From: Shewanella khirikhana
GTDB lineage: Bacteria > Pseudomonadota > Gammaproteobacteria > Enterobacterales > Shewanellaceae
NCBI RefSeq assembly: GCF_003957745.1
Contig: NZ_CP020373.1
Coordinates: 2,108,001 to 2,172,000 of the forward strand
DNA length: 64,000 bases
Direction: 5' to 3'
The notes under the pieces are model-generated. The model was not told the DNA's origin, ran no database searches, and was given only the letters and a program-made list of their open reading frames with translations. The translations under genes and the position numbers were made by a program. Positions 46,879-58,600 of the stretch are shown piece after piece. Numbering within the stretch: position 1 is the first letter of the stretch; the number at the start of each line of letters is the position of its first letter.

Positions 46879-48003
46879 TTACTCCGTCGGATTTGCGACC
46901 TGATACATCACATAGTCGCGGTAGCCTGTCACTACCCGATAATAACCAGTCAAGGCCTGGTCCAGTTCTGGGTCGCCACTATCCACGATAAGCGGTCGCC
47001 CTTCAAGGGCTTTCAGCTTGGTTTTGGTGGCAACAATCAAAATATTTTCTTTACCCACCCGCCGAATAAGCGCCGGTGACAGCTGCTGATTGCCACGGCC
47101 AAGGATATGGCCCTGGCCACCAATTAGGGTGATAACCAGCTTAAGTGGCTGATTTTCGGTTTGCTCAAGCAACTGCTGAGCAGTCAGATCCGAGGCGATA
47201 AGCGTACGGTCCTGCACCAAATCCACACCGAGCAGGGTATTATCGAGCCCAAGCTCTTCCATCACCGCAGCCACTGTGCTGCCGGAGCCCATGATATAGA
47301 GGCTGTCATCCATTTCAGAGACGATTTCGGCGGCAATATCGGCAAGCACCAACTCATCGACTTCCTTGCCGCCCATCTTCACTGCCTGCACGTAGCGTGG
47401 CTCGGCCGGAACCAGCATCTCGCCAAAACGACGGGCCCGCACCGTGCCCTGACGAAAGGCGTCTTCGTCTATATCCATCACATCGGCGCTCATCAGCGAC
47501 ACCAGCTCGCCCTGCATCAGCATCTTGAGCACCAACCCCGAGGCCTTGGGGGTAATACCATAGACACCCGAATGGATTTTTACTCCGGCCGGCACCCCGA
47601 GCACTACTTGCTGCTCGTCCACCTCGGCAAATACGTCACGGGCGGTGCCATCGCCACCGGCAAAAAGCAGCAAATCCAGAGTCTCACTGGCCAAGGCTTT
47701 TACTGCCTCACGGGTATCCTTTGCCGTGGTTTTCTCGCCTTTGGGTTGATAGTGCACCTGCACCTCGAAGCCGAGTTCACGGCACAGGTCTTCACCCATG
47801 CTGCCTGCGGCGGTGTGAACAATAAACCGCGCTTTATAGGGCAGCACCTGCTCAAGCGCCGTGCGCATCCGCAAATGTGCCTTCGGCTCGGCGCCTCGGG
47901 AAAGCGCTTCTTCGGCCACCCCGTCACTGCCTTTAAGGGCAACGCTGCCGCCAAGCCCCGCCAGCGGGTTAATAATGAGGCCCAATCTGAACTTACTGGC
48001 CAT
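46879..48003 (-). CDS. ATP-NAD kinase / AcoX-family protein
   Basis: A 374-residue protein with the diacylglycerol-/NAD-kinase nucleotide motif GGDGT (LLLFAGGDGTARDVF) and an early LIINPLAGLGG segment. This is the ATP-NAD kinase branch that includes AcoX-like proteins, distinct from the housekeeping NadK. The natural substrate (NAD or another polyol) is unproven. An AGAGGAAC binding site precedes the ATG. Co-transcribed with yfcL and 47 bp downstream of the MFS gene. Confidence 0.8.
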   Translation of the reverse strand: MASKFRLGLIINPLAGLGGSVALKGSDGVAEEALSRGAEPKAHLRMRTALEQVLPYKARFIVHTAAGSMGEDLCRELGFEVQVHYQPKGEKTTAKDTREAVKALASETLDLLLFAGGDGTARDVFAEVDEQQVVLGVPAGVKIHSGVYGITPKASGLVLKMLMQGELVSLMSADVMDIDEDAFRQGTVRARRFGEMLVPAEPRYVQAVKMGGKEVDELVLADIAAEIVSEMDDSLYIMGSGSTVAAVMEELGLDNTLLGVDLVQDRTLIASDLTAQQLLEQTENQPLKLVITLIGGQGHILGRGNQQLSPALIRRVGKENILIVATKTKLKALEGRPLIVDSGDPELDQALTGYYRVVTGYRDYVMYQVANPTE

Positions 48004-48050
48004 GGTGTTCCTCTTTTTGTGGGTACTTCTTATTCTGTTTTAACTTATCT

Positions 48051-49220
48051 TTAAACGGCTGCCGTTTCGACTCTGCGCCCCGGCAGCGGCAACACCAACA
48101 GCGCCGCCACAAAGGCAAAAGCTGCTGCCAGTACCCAGCACAGGCTGGGGTTATGGCTGTAGACCAGGCCGCAGGCCCAGGTCCCCAGCGCACCACCGAC
48201 ACCGAAGCTGAGACTGGCATAGAGCGCCTGCCCTGTGCTGCGCCGGCTCACATCAAACTGCTGATGAATAAACTGAATAGAGGCTGCATGCACTAAGCCG
48301 AAGGTAAAGGCATGCAACAGCTGGCTAAGCGACAGCCAGAACAAACTCTCGACGCCCCAGGCCATCATCAACCAGCGAAATGCGGTAAATAAAATACTGA
48401 TAAACAGCAGTGGCTTGATGCCGTATTTGCCAAGCAGCCTGGGCGCGAGCATAAACATGACGATTTCGGCAATCACCCCAAGGGCAACAAAGAGGCCTGC
48501 GGTGGACTCGCTGTAACCTGCGTCTTTGAGGTACAGCACGAAAAAGCCGTAAAAAGGCCCGGCGCTCATTTGCAGTAAAATGGCCGACAATAGAAACCAG
48601 CCGATGGGACCAGCCAGTTTGATTTTCACCTTGGGCGTATCCCGGCTTAGCTTCACCCGATTGGCAGGCAGCGGTAAACAGGCCGCCAGCATACCTGCAA
48701 AGAGGCCCATGCCGATGTAGGGCAGCACTTCTGGCCCCCAGTGACCGATAGCAAACCCGGCGGCCACCACCAGCACTATGTAACCCAGACTGCCAAAGCT
48801 TCTTATGATGCCGTAGCGCTGGGGCTTATCGCCGAGAGTCTCGAGGGTTATCACCTCAAGCTGGGCCAAAATCGCATTCCAGAAAAAGGTGTACACCGTG
48901 AGGCTGACCACCATGTACCAGAAGGCACCGGGATAGAAAAAGCTTAAATAGGTAAGTGCACCGGCACCGGCGCCAATTTTAATCAGCTCGCTGCGCATGC
49001 CGGTTTTGTCGGCCACCATCGCCCACAGATTCGGCGCAATGATGCGGGTGGCCATAAGGATAGCAAGCAGGGAGCCGATTTCAGTGGCGTTAAAGCCGCG
49101 GGATTCGAAGAAGACGCCAAGGTAAGGCACCATGACGCCAAGAATGGCAAAGAAGAAGAAATAACAGGCGCCGAGCCAGCGTAGCTGAACCTCGGCGCTC
49201 ATGGGTGACGTCTTGAACAC
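48051..49220 (-). CDS. MFS transporter (HcaT/phenylpropionate-permease-like)
   Basis: A 389-residue twelve-helix carrier of the MFS_1-like branch that includes E. coli HcaT. The GTG at 49220 has AGGAAA upstream; the ATG six codons later lacks a binding site. Signature stretches are GVMVPYLGVFFESRGFNATEIG in the first helices and WAMVADKTG (the family A-like loop). Substrate is unknown; a phenylpropionate role is not supported by neighbours. It begins eight bases after the aroC stop. Confidence 0.83.
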   Translation of the reverse strand: MFKTSPMSAEVQLRWLGACYFFFFAILGVMVPYLGVFFESRGFNATEIGSLLAILMATRIIAPNLWAMVADKTGMRSELIKIGAGAGALTYLSFFYPGAFWYMVVSLTVYTFFWNAILAQLEVITLETLGDKPQRYGIIRSFGSLGYIVLVVAAGFAIGHWGPEVLPYIGMGLFAGMLAACLPLPANRVKLSRDTPKVKIKLAGPIGWFLLSAILLQMSAGPFYGFFVLYLKDAGYSESTAGLFVALGVIAEIVMFMLAPRLLGKYGIKPLLFISILFTAFRWLMMAWGVESLFWLSLSQLLHAFTFGLVHAASIQFIHQQFDVSRRSTGQALYASLSFGVGGALGTWACGLVYSHNPSLCWVLAAAFAFVAALLVLPLPGRRVETAAV

Positions 49221-49228
49221 GGTTTTCC

Positions 49229-50326
49229 TTAAGAGCGCATCCCCAGCACAGGGGTTTCGCTGTGCACGTGCTGATTCTGAGCACGGTGTCTGAGCAGATG
49301 ATCCATCAATACAATCGCCAACATAGCTTCGGCAATAGGCACGGCGCGAATGCCGACGCAGGGGTCGTGACGGCCCTTGGTGACCACTTCCGCGGTATTG
49401 CCCTGCACTGTCATGCTCTCGCCGGGAATGCTGATACTGGAGGTTGGCTTAAGCGCCATATGGGCCACAATCGGCTGGCCGGATGAAATGCCGCCGAGCA
49501 CGCCACCGGCATGATTGCTGGCAAAGCCTTCCGGTGACATCAGGTCACGATGCTCGGAGCCTTTTTGGGTCACCACCGCGAAACCATCGCCTATTTCCAC
49601 GCCCTTCACGGCATTGATGCCCATCAGCGCATGGGCGATGTCGGCATCGAGACGGTCAAACACAGGCTCGCCCAGGCCCACGGGCACATTGGTGGCAACC
49701 ACACTGACCTTGGCACCAATGGAGTCGCCGGATTTTTTCAGCTCGCGCATATACTCATCCAGCGCCTCAAGCTTGCTGGCATCGGGAAAGAAAAAGGCGT
49801 TTTGCTCTATCTGCTCGCGGTCGATGTGCTCAGCCTCAATGGGGCCAAGCTGTGACAGGAAACCGTAAATCTCAATGCCATGCACGGCTTTGAGGTACTT
49901 TTTCGCCACGGCACCGGCGGCAACCCGCATGGCGGTTTCACGGGCAGACGAACGGCCACCGCCGCGGTAATCGCGCAGGCCGTACTTTTGCTGATAGGTG
50001 TAATCGGCGTGACCAGGGCGGAACAGGTCTTTGATATTGCTGTAATCCTGGCTGCGCTGATCGGTATTTTCGATAATCAGACCAATGGAAGTTCCTGTGG
50101 TTTTACCTTCGAAAACACCCGACAGAATACGCACTTCGTCCGGCTCACGGCGCGCCGTGGTATAGCGGGAGGTGCCCGGACGGCGGCGGTCGAGATCATG
50201 CTGCATATCGGCTTCGGTAAGCTCGAGGCCCGGAGGGCAACCATCGATAATGCAACCGAGCGCCACCCCATGGCTCTCGCCAAAGGTAGTGACCACGAAA
50301 TTCTGACCTATGCTGTTCCCCGACAT
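49229..50326 (-). CDS. aroC: Chorismate synthase
   Basis: Makes chorismate from EPSP with reduced FMN, the last common step for tryptophan (see the trp operon in this window), tyrosine, phenylalanine, folate and quinones. 365 residues; conserved regions include [19 protein letters not shown] at the start, [18 protein letters not shown] and the C-terminal [17 protein letters not shown]. It lies downstream of prmB, as in E. coli. Confidence 0.96.
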   Translation of the reverse strand: MSGNSIGQNFVVTTFGESHGVALGCIIDGCPPGLELTEADMQHDLDRRRPGTSRYTTARREPDEVRILSGVFEGKTTGTSIGLIIENTDQRSQDYSNIKDLFRPGHADYTYQQKYGLRDYRGGGRSSARETAMRVAAGAVAKKYLKAVHGIEIYGFLSQLGPIEAEHIDREQIEQNAFFFPDASKLEALDEYMRELKKSGDSIGAKVSVVATNVPVGLGEPVFDRLDADIAHALMGINAVKGVEIGDGFAVVTQKGSEHRDLMSPEGFASNHAGGVLGGISSGQPIVAHMALKPTSSISIPGESMTVQGNTAEVVTKGRHDPCVGIRAVPIAEAMLAIVLMDHLLRHRAQNQHVHSETPVLGMRS

Positions 50327-50373
50327 CCGCGCGCGTATCCTCTTGTCTGTTTAAACTGTAACCTCAGTGGCTT

Positions 50374-50392
50374 GCCCCGGCGCTACCGGGGC
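50374..50392. other. GC-rich hairpin between prmB and aroC
   Basis: GCCCCGG, loop CGCTA, CCGGGGC. There is no T-run on either side, so it resembles the trpCF-trpB hairpin: possibly an mRNA-stability or processing element. Confidence 0.45.
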
Positions 50393-50399
50393 CGGCCCA

Positions 50400-51344
50400 T
50401 TATTCCCTATCTTTATAGATGGCGAACAGTGATTCATTTTCAACTAGCTGGTCGCGGGTGAGCACAAACACACCATCGCCACCGCGCTCGAAGCTGACCC
50501 AGGTGAAAGGCACTTCGGGGAACTGTTCCATCAGGTGCACCATGGAGTTGCCCACTTCCACCACCAGGATGCCCGATGGCGTCAGGTAGTCGGCGGCATT
50601 GGCCAGAATACGCTTGGTGATGTCTAGGCCGTCGCGGCCAGAGGCCAAACCTATGGCTGGCTCATGGTGGTACTCATCCGGCATATCGCCGATGTCTTCT
50701 TCATCCACATAAGGTGGGTTGGAGACAATCAAATCGTACTGCGGGCCCTTGGGAATGGCGGAGAACAGATCAGACTGCATCGGGAACACCCGCTCAATCA
50801 GCTCGTGGGATTCCACGTTGATTTGCGCCACATCCAGCGCATCTTCACTGATATCCAGCGCATCCACTTCGGCTTCTTCGAAGGTGTGGGCACAGGCGAT
50901 AGCGATACAGCCGCTGCCGGTACACAAATCGAGAATGCGACCAACTGGCTTGTTGTAAAGCCATGGACCGAAACGGTTTTCAATCATTTCAGCAATGGGC
51001 GAGCGTGGTACCAACACCCGCTCATCCACGTAGAATTCGAGACCGGCAAAGAAGGCGCGGTTGGTCAGATAAGGCACTGGCAGGCGCTCACGCACCCGGC
51101 GGATAATCAGCTCAACAATCTTGTGTTTTTCGCTGCTGGTGAGGTTGGCGTTGATGACTTCACGGCCCAGATCGTCGGGCAGGTGCAGCGCATGGAATAC
51201 CAAGGCCACTGCCTCGTCCCAGGCGTTGTCGGTACCGTGGCCATAATAGACCTTGGCATCGTTAAAACGGCTCACGGCCCAGCGCAGCATATCTCCAATG
51301 GTGCGAAGCTCGGTGACCGCTTCATCAACAAATATCTTATCCAA
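50400..51344 (-). CDS. prmB: Ribosomal protein L3 glutamine methyltransferase
   Basis: Methylates a glutamine of ribosomal protein L3. The start is a TTG at 51344: GGAGCC lies seven bases upstream and the product then begins [10 protein letters not shown], identical to E. coli PrmB at this point; an upstream ATG in the frame would add 17 unrelated residues. That gives 314 residues. The SAM-binding region [16 protein letters not shown] and the catalytic NPPY ([13 protein letters not shown]) are present. Divergent from smrB. Confidence 0.92.
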   Translation of the reverse strand: MDKIFVDEAVTELRTIGDMLRWAVSRFNDAKVYYGHGTDNAWDEAVALVFHALHLPDDLGREVINANLTSSEKHKIVELIIRRVRERLPVPYLTNRAFFAGLEFYVDERVLVPRSPIAEMIENRFGPWLYNKPVGRILDLCTGSGCIAIACAHTFEEAEVDALDISEDALDVAQINVESHELIERVFPMQSDLFSAIPKGPQYDLIVSNPPYVDEEDIGDMPDEYHHEPAIGLASGRDGLDITKRILANAADYLTPSGILVVEVGNSMVHLMEQFPEVPFTWVSFERGGDGVFVLTRDQLVENESLFAIYKDRE

Positions 51345-51423
51345 AACAGGCTCCAGCGATATGGTTTGCGGGCATTGTAACTGAACTCTGTTCACTTGGC
51401 ACAGGATTCAATAAAATAGCGCC

Positions 51424-51954
51424 ATGACCAAGATTATCTCCCAAGAAGGCCTGGAGGAGTTTCAGGCGCTGGTCGACGGCATTCGTCCGCTGACTCAGGA
51501 TAAAAAGCACTTTGGCACCCCGGTAAAGACCCGCGCCGAGCTCGAAGAGCAGGCGCCGAAGCTGGCGGTTTCCCATTATTTTTCAGATACCTTCCAGCCA
51601 CTTTTGCCAACCGAAGGCCCAATGCGCTGGCGTGCCGACCATGCCGATAATCTGGTGCTTAAACGTCTGCGCCGGGGCGATTATGTGCCGGATCTGATTT
51701 TGGACTTGCACGGTATGCGCCAGACCGAGGCCAAGCTGGAGCTGGCGGCACTGGTTGAAGCGGCTATCCGCGAGCAGTGCCAGTGCGTGAGTGTGATGCA
51801 TGGCTATGGCACCGGGGTGCTCAAGCAGCAGTTACCGCTGTGGCTGGCGCAGCATCCGCAGGTACTGGCCTTCCATCAGGCGCCCAAAGAATGGGGCGGT
51901 GATGCAGCACTGCTGGTACTGGTCGATTTAGGCGACCTGCCCCATCGACGCTGA
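51424..51954 (+). CDS. smrB: SmrB endonuclease (ribosome rescue)
   Basis: A 176-residue protein with a C-terminal Smr domain: LDLHGMRQTEAK and the HGYGTG motif. E. coli SmrB is recruited to collided ribosomes and cuts the mRNA between them, starting rescue by tmRNA. The N-terminal part, about 1-85, holds the ribosome-binding helix. Divergent from prmB, and a terminator follows. Confidence 0.92.
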   Translation: MTKIISQEGLEEFQALVDGIRPLTQDKKHFGTPVKTRAELEEQAPKLAVSHYFSDTFQPLLPTEGPMRWRADHADNLVLKRLRRGDYVPDLILDLHGMRQTEAKLELAALVEAAIREQCQCVSVMHGYGTGVLKQQLPLWLAQHPQVLAFHQAPKEWGGDAALLVLVDLGDLPHRR

Positions 51955-51972
51955 AGCCATGTTAAAAGCACA

Positions 51973-52000
51973 AAAAAAGCAGCCATCAGGCTGCTTTTTT
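51973..52000. terminator. Bidirectional terminator between smrB and sixA
   Basis: AAAAAAGCAGCC, loop ATCA, GGCTGCTTTTTT: perfect 12-bp stem. Confidence 0.88.
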
Positions 52001-52011
52001 ATTGAATGGGT

Positions 52012-52482
52012 TCAATTGATGGTATGGGGGTTGTGCATCCACACCTGATGGCACTGTTCACCGTGTATATCCAGCAGACACACACCTGAGGTGGCAAACA
52101 GTGGCGGCTCTGTGCCACGCACCAGCTCACTGACCATGTAACCGAGCAGCGGCATGTGGGCAATCACCAATACCTTATCGGCCTTATATTGCTCGGCATA
52201 GGCCACCACCAGACTGGCGGCGGTTGCGGGATCGGCAGATGGCGTTAAATCATCCAGAGTCATCCACTTACGCGGCTCGGGGAAATGGGTCGCCAGCTCC
52301 TGCCAGGTCTGCTGGGCACGCAGATAGGGGCTGACCAGAACCAAATCGAACTCGCTGACAAGACGGGTGAGGAAGTTACTCATAACGCTGGTATGGTAAC
52401 GTCCGGTGTCGGTAAGGGTTCTGTCTCTATCCGACAGTGCCTGATAGCCTGCCTCACCGTGCCTCATCAAAAATAGCTGCAT
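52012..52482 (-). CDS. sixA: SixA phosphohistidine phosphatase
   Basis: A 156-residue histidine-phosphatase-superfamily enzyme; the RHG motif (MRHGEAG, catalytic His8) and the second His in VIAHMPLLG are present. SixA removes phosphate from histidines of phosphorelay proteins (ArcB Hpt domain, NPr). The chosen ATG gives the standard start MQLFLMRHGE; a longer open frame exists upstream without homology. sixA precedes fadJ/fadI in E. coli; here a 9-kb accessory block separates them. Confidence 0.9.
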   Translation of the reverse strand: MQLFLMRHGEAGYQALSDRDRTLTDTGRYHTSVMSNFLTRLVSEFDLVLVSPYLRAQQTWQELATHFPEPRKWMTLDDLTPSADPATAASLVVAYAEQYKADKVLVIAHMPLLGYMVSELVRGTEPPLFATSGVCLLDIHGEQCHQVWMHNPHTIN

Positions 52483-52647
52483 ACTTCTTTCGCCGCCCTC
52501 TGTGTTATTTCGCGCCAATTGTAGCCCGAATTCATGATGTGACAAACTGAAAAAGCGTTAATCTTTAGTCGACAAGCCCACGGATTGTTTGCCAAAAACC
52601 TGTCTGGCTATCAATATATAACGAATCCTCGACATTGGAGACTCGCC

Positions 52648-55437
52648 TTGCCGGTCAACCAGAAACCCGTCACCAGTCCAAACGATCACCGTCAATATCG
52701 TTACCTTGAGCTGGATAACGCGCTCAGGGTGCTTTTGGTGTCTGACCATCAGGCAAGTCAGGCTGCCGCCTCCATGGCGGTCAATGTGGGCCATTTCGAC
52801 GATCCGGCGCACAGGCCCGGCATGGCACACTTCCTTGAGCATATGCTGTTTTTGGGCACCGAAGCCTACCCGGATCCCGGTGAATATCACGCCTTTATCA
52901 ACCAACATGGCGGCAGCAACAACGCCTGGACCGGCACCGAGCACACCAATTTTTTCTTCACCATCAATGCCGATGCCTTTGAGGAATCCTTAAGCCGCTT
53001 CAGCCAGTTTTTCATTGCACCTCTGTTTAACCGCGAACTGGTTGATAGAGAGCGGCAGGCCATTGAGTCGGAATACAGCCTGAAACTGAAAGACGATGTG
53101 CGCCGGGTGTATCAGGTTCATAAGGAAACCGTGAACCCAAAACACCCGTTCAGCAAGTTTTCTGTTGGAAATCTTGAGACCCTGGCAGGCGATCAGGACG
53201 CAGTGCGTGAAGAGTTGCTGGCGTTTTACCGCGCCCATTACAGCGCAAACCTGATGACCCTGTGTCTGGTGTCGCCAGACTCGCTGGATACCCTTGAAGC
53301 GCAGGCGCGCACCTATTTCAGCGCCATTGCCAACGGCGCCATCGTCAAGCGCTACCCCACTGAGCCACTTTATACTGCTGCAGAGCTGGGCGTGTGGGTG
53401 CAGGCAATCCCACTGAAAGAGCAAAAGCGGCTGACCCTGACCTTCCCGCTCCCCGGCATCGATAACCTGTACCGCCGTAAACCGCTGACCTTTTTAAGCC
53501 ATTTACTCGGCAACGAAAGCCAGGGCAGTCTGCAGGCCGTACTGAAAGAAAAAGGCTGGGTAAATCAGATTTCTGCCGGTGGCGGCGTCAACGGCTACAA
53601 CTTTAAAGACTACAACATCAGCTTTCAGCTTACTGATCGTGGCCTTGGCAAGCTGGATGATATTATTCGTCTGACCTTTGAATACCTTGAACTTATCAAG
53701 CAAACGGGACTGGAAGACTGGCGTTATCGTGAGCGCGCCAGCCTGCTGAGACTCGCCTTTCGCTATCAGGAACAAATTAAGGCGATGGATTTGGCCAGCC
53801 ACCTGTCCATTAACATGCATCACTACGGCGTAGACGACCTGATGTTCGGCGATTACCGCATGGACGGGCTCGACATTGGCGAGTGTGCCGGGCTGCTTGA
53901 GCAGATGAGCCTGGATAATCTGCGGGTACAGCTGGTGTGTCAGGAGCTGGATACCAACACCCAGGCCGATTGGTACCACACCCCCTATCTGGTGCGAAAA
54001 CTCACTGACGAAGAGCGGGCGCGTTGGACACCTACCGGTGACATTGATGCCCTCGCCCTGCCGGAGCCCAACCCCTTCATTGTGGATGATGCGCAGGCAA
54101 GGCCCGATAAAAGCCAGTCTGAGGTACCTGTGGTGGTGGCCGAAGCGGCTGGTTACCGGCTGTGGCATAAAAAAGATGATGAATTCAAGGTCCCCAAGGG
54201 GCACCTGTTCTTATCGCTGGACTCAGACCATGCCAGCGCCGATCCACGCACTGCAGCGCTAACCCGGCTTTATGTGGAAATGCTGCTCGACTATCTGACC
54301 GAATACACCTATCCGGCCGAAGTCGCAGGTCTTAACTACAACATCTACCCGCACCAGGGTGGGCTGACACTGCATTTAAGTGGCTTTACCGGTAATCAGG
54401 AAACCCTGCTGGCGCTGCTTATCAACAAGGCCCGCGAGCGCAACTTCACCCAGGAGCGCTTTGATGTCACCAAGCGGCAACTGCTTCGCAGCTGGTATAA
54501 CGCCGCCCAGGCCAAGCCCATTTCGCAACTCTTTACCAGCCTTACGGTAACCCTGCAGCGACGCTCCTATGAGCCGCTGCGGATGGCCCAGATGCTGGAA
54601 GAGTGCACCCTGGAAGACCTGCACGACCACGTACGCGCCTTTTATGAAAAGATTTATCTTGAAGGCCTGGTATATGGCGACTGGCTGACTGATGAAGCCA
54701 AAGCCTTGGCCGAGCGGCTCAGCCATATACTGTCGCTGGTTTCCACCCCCAGCGGCGAGTCGGCCCGTGAGCTTGTCAACCTCGCAGGTAAGGGCACAGT
54801 TCTGAGGGAGCTTTCTATCAACCACCAGGACAGCGCCATCATCGTTTACTATCAGTCGCCCTCTGCCACGCCAGAGAAAATGGCCTTGTTTGCGCTGATG
54901 AACCACACAATGTCATCCACCTTCTTCCACGAACTGCGCACCGAGCAGCAACTGGGCTATATGGTAGGCACAGGCTATTTGCCTCTGAACCGTCACCCAG
55001 GGATGATTTTCTATATTCAGTCCCCCTCCGCCGGACCGCTGCAATTACTCGAAGCAATAGATGAGTTCATTGCCGACTTCAGCTATGCGGTCATGCAAAT
55101 TACCAAGGAGCAATGGGAAGCGACCAAACTTGGCCTGATTAACCAGGTTATGGAGCACGATGCCAATCTCAAAACCCGCGGCCAACGCTATTGGGTCAGT
55201 ATTGGGAATAAGGACTATGGTTTTAATCAGCGCGAACTGGTGGTGGCCGAAATCGAAAAGCTCACCCGAGCCGATTTGATTAAATTCATGATGCAGAAAA
55301 TGCGCACCAAGCACTGCGATCGACTGGTGATGTTCAGCACCGGAGAACAACATCGTCACCTGGACGCGCTGACATCCGAACGAATGATAACCGATCTGCG
55401 GACTTTCAAACTTCAGTCAGAGAAATTCAGTCTCTGA
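52648..55437 (+). CDS. M16 insulinase-like (pitrilysin-type) zinc protease
   Basis: A 929-residue M16A metalloprotease. The preferred start is the TTG at 52648, with GGAGA seven bases upstream; another TTG 63 bases earlier lacks a binding site. The inverted zinc motif HFLEH (61-65) and a downstream Glu in ESEYSLKLK form the active site; the other half of the clam-shell is a non-catalytic repeat. Unlike E. coli pitrilysin it has no signal peptide at this start, so it should be cytoplasmic. It degrades small peptides up to a few kDa. Single gene; the adjacent repeat gene makes a small exported protein, but a functional link is only speculation. Confidence 0.88.
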   Translation: MPVNQKPVTSPNDHRQYRYLELDNALRVLLVSDHQASQAAASMAVNVGHFDDPAHRPGMAHFLEHMLFLGTEAYPDPGEYHAFINQHGGSNNAWTGTEHTNFFFTINADAFEESLSRFSQFFIAPLFNRELVDRERQAIESEYSLKLKDDVRRVYQVHKETVNPKHPFSKFSVGNLETLAGDQDAVREELLAFYRAHYSANLMTLCLVSPDSLDTLEAQARTYFSAIANGAIVKRYPTEPLYTAAELGVWVQAIPLKEQKRLTLTFPLPGIDNLYRRKPLTFLSHLLGNESQGSLQAVLKEKGWVNQISAGGGVNGYNFKDYNISFQLTDRGLGKLDDIIRLTFEYLELIKQTGLEDWRYRERASLLRLAFRYQEQIKAMDLASHLSINMHHYGVDDLMFGDYRMDGLDIGECAGLLEQMSLDNLRVQLVCQELDTNTQADWYHTPYLVRKLTDEERARWTPTGDIDALALPEPNPFIVDDAQARPDKSQSEVPVVVAEAAGYRLWHKKDDEFKVPKGHLFLSLDSDHASADPRTAALTRLYVEMLLDYLTEYTYPAEVAGLNYNIYPHQGGLTLHLSGFTGNQETLLALLINKARERNFTQERFDVTKRQLLRSWYNAAQAKPISQLFTSLTVTLQRRSYEPLRMAQMLEECTLEDLHDHVRAFYEKIYLEGLVYGDWLTDEAKALAERLSHILSLVSTPSGESARELVNLAGKGTVLRELSINHQDSAIIVYYQSPSATPEKMALFALMNHTMSSTFFHELRTEQQLGYMVGTGYLPLNRHPGMIFYIQSPSAGPLQLLEAIDEFIADFSYAVMQITKEQWEATKLGLINQVMEHDANLKTRGQRYWVSIGNKDYGFNQRELVVAEIEKLTRADLIKFMMQKMRTKHCDRLVMFSTGEQHRHLDALTSERMITDLRTFKLQSEKFSL

Positions 55438-55640
55438 GACGATTTTGACGCACAGCCTGCCTGAAAACCACCTAATCGCAGCACGACATGCTGAAAAACG
55501 CGACATCAGATTCAGGCACTGCTGTTGCAGCACTGAACCACCCGGGTGCTTTTTGCGCATCTGACTGGCGTGTAAAGAAAAATTATTCTCAACCCTTTTG
55601 ACAAACCAGTCACTTTCTGAAAGAGTGGGATAACACTTAA
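55438..55640. promoter_or_regulatory. Spacer upstream of the propeller/GGDEF/EAL gene
   Basis: 203 bp. An imperfect inverted repeat (TTCAGGCACTGC / GCAGCACTGAA, 55511-55537) has no T-run. The 3' half is more AT-rich than the flanks and should hold the promoter of the next gene, but no clear -35/-10 pair was found. Confidence 0.4.
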
Positions 55641-58600
55641 GTGCAACTGTTCCTGCATAAAAACCTACAACAACATATGCAAAAAGCCCTTGCCATTATC
55701 TGCTTTTCATTATGCCTGTTTTCTAATCAAGCGGCGTCTCATACCAATACGACAACGGAGTTCAGTCACGCTACTGAAGCAAAGTTGACTATCAACACCA
55801 CTACTTATGGGGTGTCAGATGGGCTATCGCAAAATACGGTAACAGCGATTGCGGAAGATGATGACGGCTATATATGGCTTGGCACCTTGAGCGGCTTGAA
55901 TCGATTTAATGGCAAGGAGTTCAAAAATTTTTACTCAAGTAAAGAGTCTGGGTTAACAAGCTCATTTATCTTGAGCTTGTATACTGAAGATGGAGATCTG
56001 TACATTGGGACAGATAAAGGTCTATTCTTCTATGACGAACTATTTGAGAACTTTCATGAAACCAGTATAAAAAACAAACCAATATGGTCAATAAATAGGG
56101 TTGGCGATAGATTACTCATTGGTACTGACAACAGTTTAATTGAGTTTAATAAACACATTGAAAAAGTCAGTGAGTTTACCAATAATAATTTCCATTACAT
56201 AAAAAAGATTGTTGAGTTTAACAACCACTATTTTGTTAGAAACCAAGACGGCACTGTTATTAAGTGCTCTCTAAACTTCAATGAATGCTCCATCTTTGCG
56301 AATAACGCTATCAGCATAGAAAAAGCCTCTAATTCATTATTAATAGATACAAAATCGACTCTTGTAAAGATTGATGAGTTTGGAAATGCCTACGAGTACG
56401 AAGAATTAAAGGATGCTGTCAGTTATTCAGACAACAGAGTAATCCTTCAAGGAAATGTACTTAGCGTCAGCAACTTTATTCTCTCTCCGCAACATTATGG
56501 TGTAATTGATGAGAGCAACCATTTACTAAAACCTGAATTATTTGCGACTAAAAACAAAAAAATTATTACTGATACAAATCGTGGATTTATATCCATAGAT
56601 ACAGAAAGCAATATTGTAAAGAAGCTTAAAGGTATAGATGGAAACATTTGGTCGATAAATACCTACTCTAATAAAACGGTAATCAGCGACGATTCACCTA
56701 TTTTGAAGATATTAGATATTAGCCTTGATGAATTATTGAGAGTCGATACTACAATTGGGGGCTTCAAGACAGCACTTTTGACCGAAAATAACGAGCTTGT
56801 AGTGGCGTCAGAGAAAGGTGTATACCTCTACAACCTAGCCAATTTAGATCACAAGCCTATAGTTATTAGTAGCAAGCCTTCCTACACACTTAATTATGAC
56901 GAAAAGAACAATGTGGTAGTTGTTGGAACTCAATCTTTTGAATTACTTAAAATAAAATTGAGTGACAACTACAAAACTGAGACTGTGCCACTCACTTTAA
57001 AGAGCCCGATTTTTCAAGTTGCTGGTGTTGATGGCATTTACTATTTAGCACATCAAGATGGACTCACCGAGGTTGGAAAAGATTACCAAAGGGAGATATT
57101 CCAAGGTGAAATGGTATACTCAGTATATGAACATGACAGCTTTATATACTTTGGAACCGGTAACGGTGTCTATCAAATAAGTAAGGCTGACAACGCCATA
57201 AGTCAGACATTTAAAACTGAAAAACCAGTTTACAGCCTTAAAATTATAGATAATAGCATTTACGCGTCGTCCATTGGTGAAATTTGGATTAAGAGTGGCA
57301 ATAACACATTCAAATTATCCTCTAAAAATGGAAGCCAAGAAGAATACAACAATCAAGGGATCGGTTATTTTAACGATGGTATATTATTTGGTGGCGTTAA
57401 CGGTGTATCCGTTCTTCAACCTCAAACCCTCAAAAAATACCTTGACTACGTAAGCCGTAATTTGGAAACATCACTTGATGATCTTTTAATATTTAACTCA
57501 ACAGTAAAAATTGGCTCGGAGTTTTTAGAAAAAGCAATCAATCACTCCAATGAAGTGAAAGTAAAATACTCTGACTACCCTCTGACTTTGGAATTTTCAA
57601 CTCCAAAGGTAAATGATGGTTCTGTCGAGTATTTTTACAGGTTGCAGGGGCTTTCTGATGACTGGATCCCATCTAAATCTAACAGGCACGCCACTTATAC
57701 AAACCTTTCTCCTGGAAATTACACTTTTGAGGTCTATGCTGTCGATCAATTATCTCAGTTCACAGGCCCAGTAAAGTCGTTAAATTTAGTAGTTACTCCA
57801 CCATGGTGGATGTCCAGAGAAGCCAAATTGGCCTACGCACTGATGGTGATTGTCGTCTCCATCACCATCATGAAGGCGATTTTGCGCCGCCGGGAAGTGC
57901 AGCGACAGATAGCTATCAGTGAAGAGCGTCTCAAACTGTCCCTTTGGGGCAGCGGTGATGAAATGTGGGACTGGGATATAGAAACTGGCAAAATCTATCG
58001 CTCCAACATCTGGGGCTCGCTGGAGTTTCCCAAGGACGGTCATCGTTCAGGCCGTGGTGATGAAGAAAGCAACATTCATCCTCAGGATCAGGAAAGAGTA
58101 CGCGAAGCGCTTAATCGCCACTTCTATGGTGAGACGGATCACTTCGAAGCTGCATATCGGGTGAAAGGCAAAGATGGGCACTGGGTCTGGATCCTCGACC
58201 GGGCCAAAATTGTAGAGCGGGACGACAGTGACAACGCCCTGCGTATGACAGGCACTATTAAAAACATCAACAATTTCAAACAAGCAGAAGAACAACTCAA
58301 GCTGTTCGAACGGGCTATTGAGAATATCTCAGAAGGCATGTTCATTCTCGATAATGACTTCCGTTTTGTGGAAGTGAACGAAGCCTGCTGTGATATCTGT
58401 ATGCTCGACCGAGACAGCTTTATCGGCACAGTGCTGCATTTTGCCTGTTACCCGGATGTGTACTCTGAGCAGGTGCGGATCATTTTGCGCCAGCAGGGCC
58501 GCTGGAGCGCTGAAGTTGAATCCAAACGTGGCGACAATTCTACGTTCCTGATGGAGCTCACCGTCGATGCCATTTATGACGAACAAGGTACCCTGAGCCA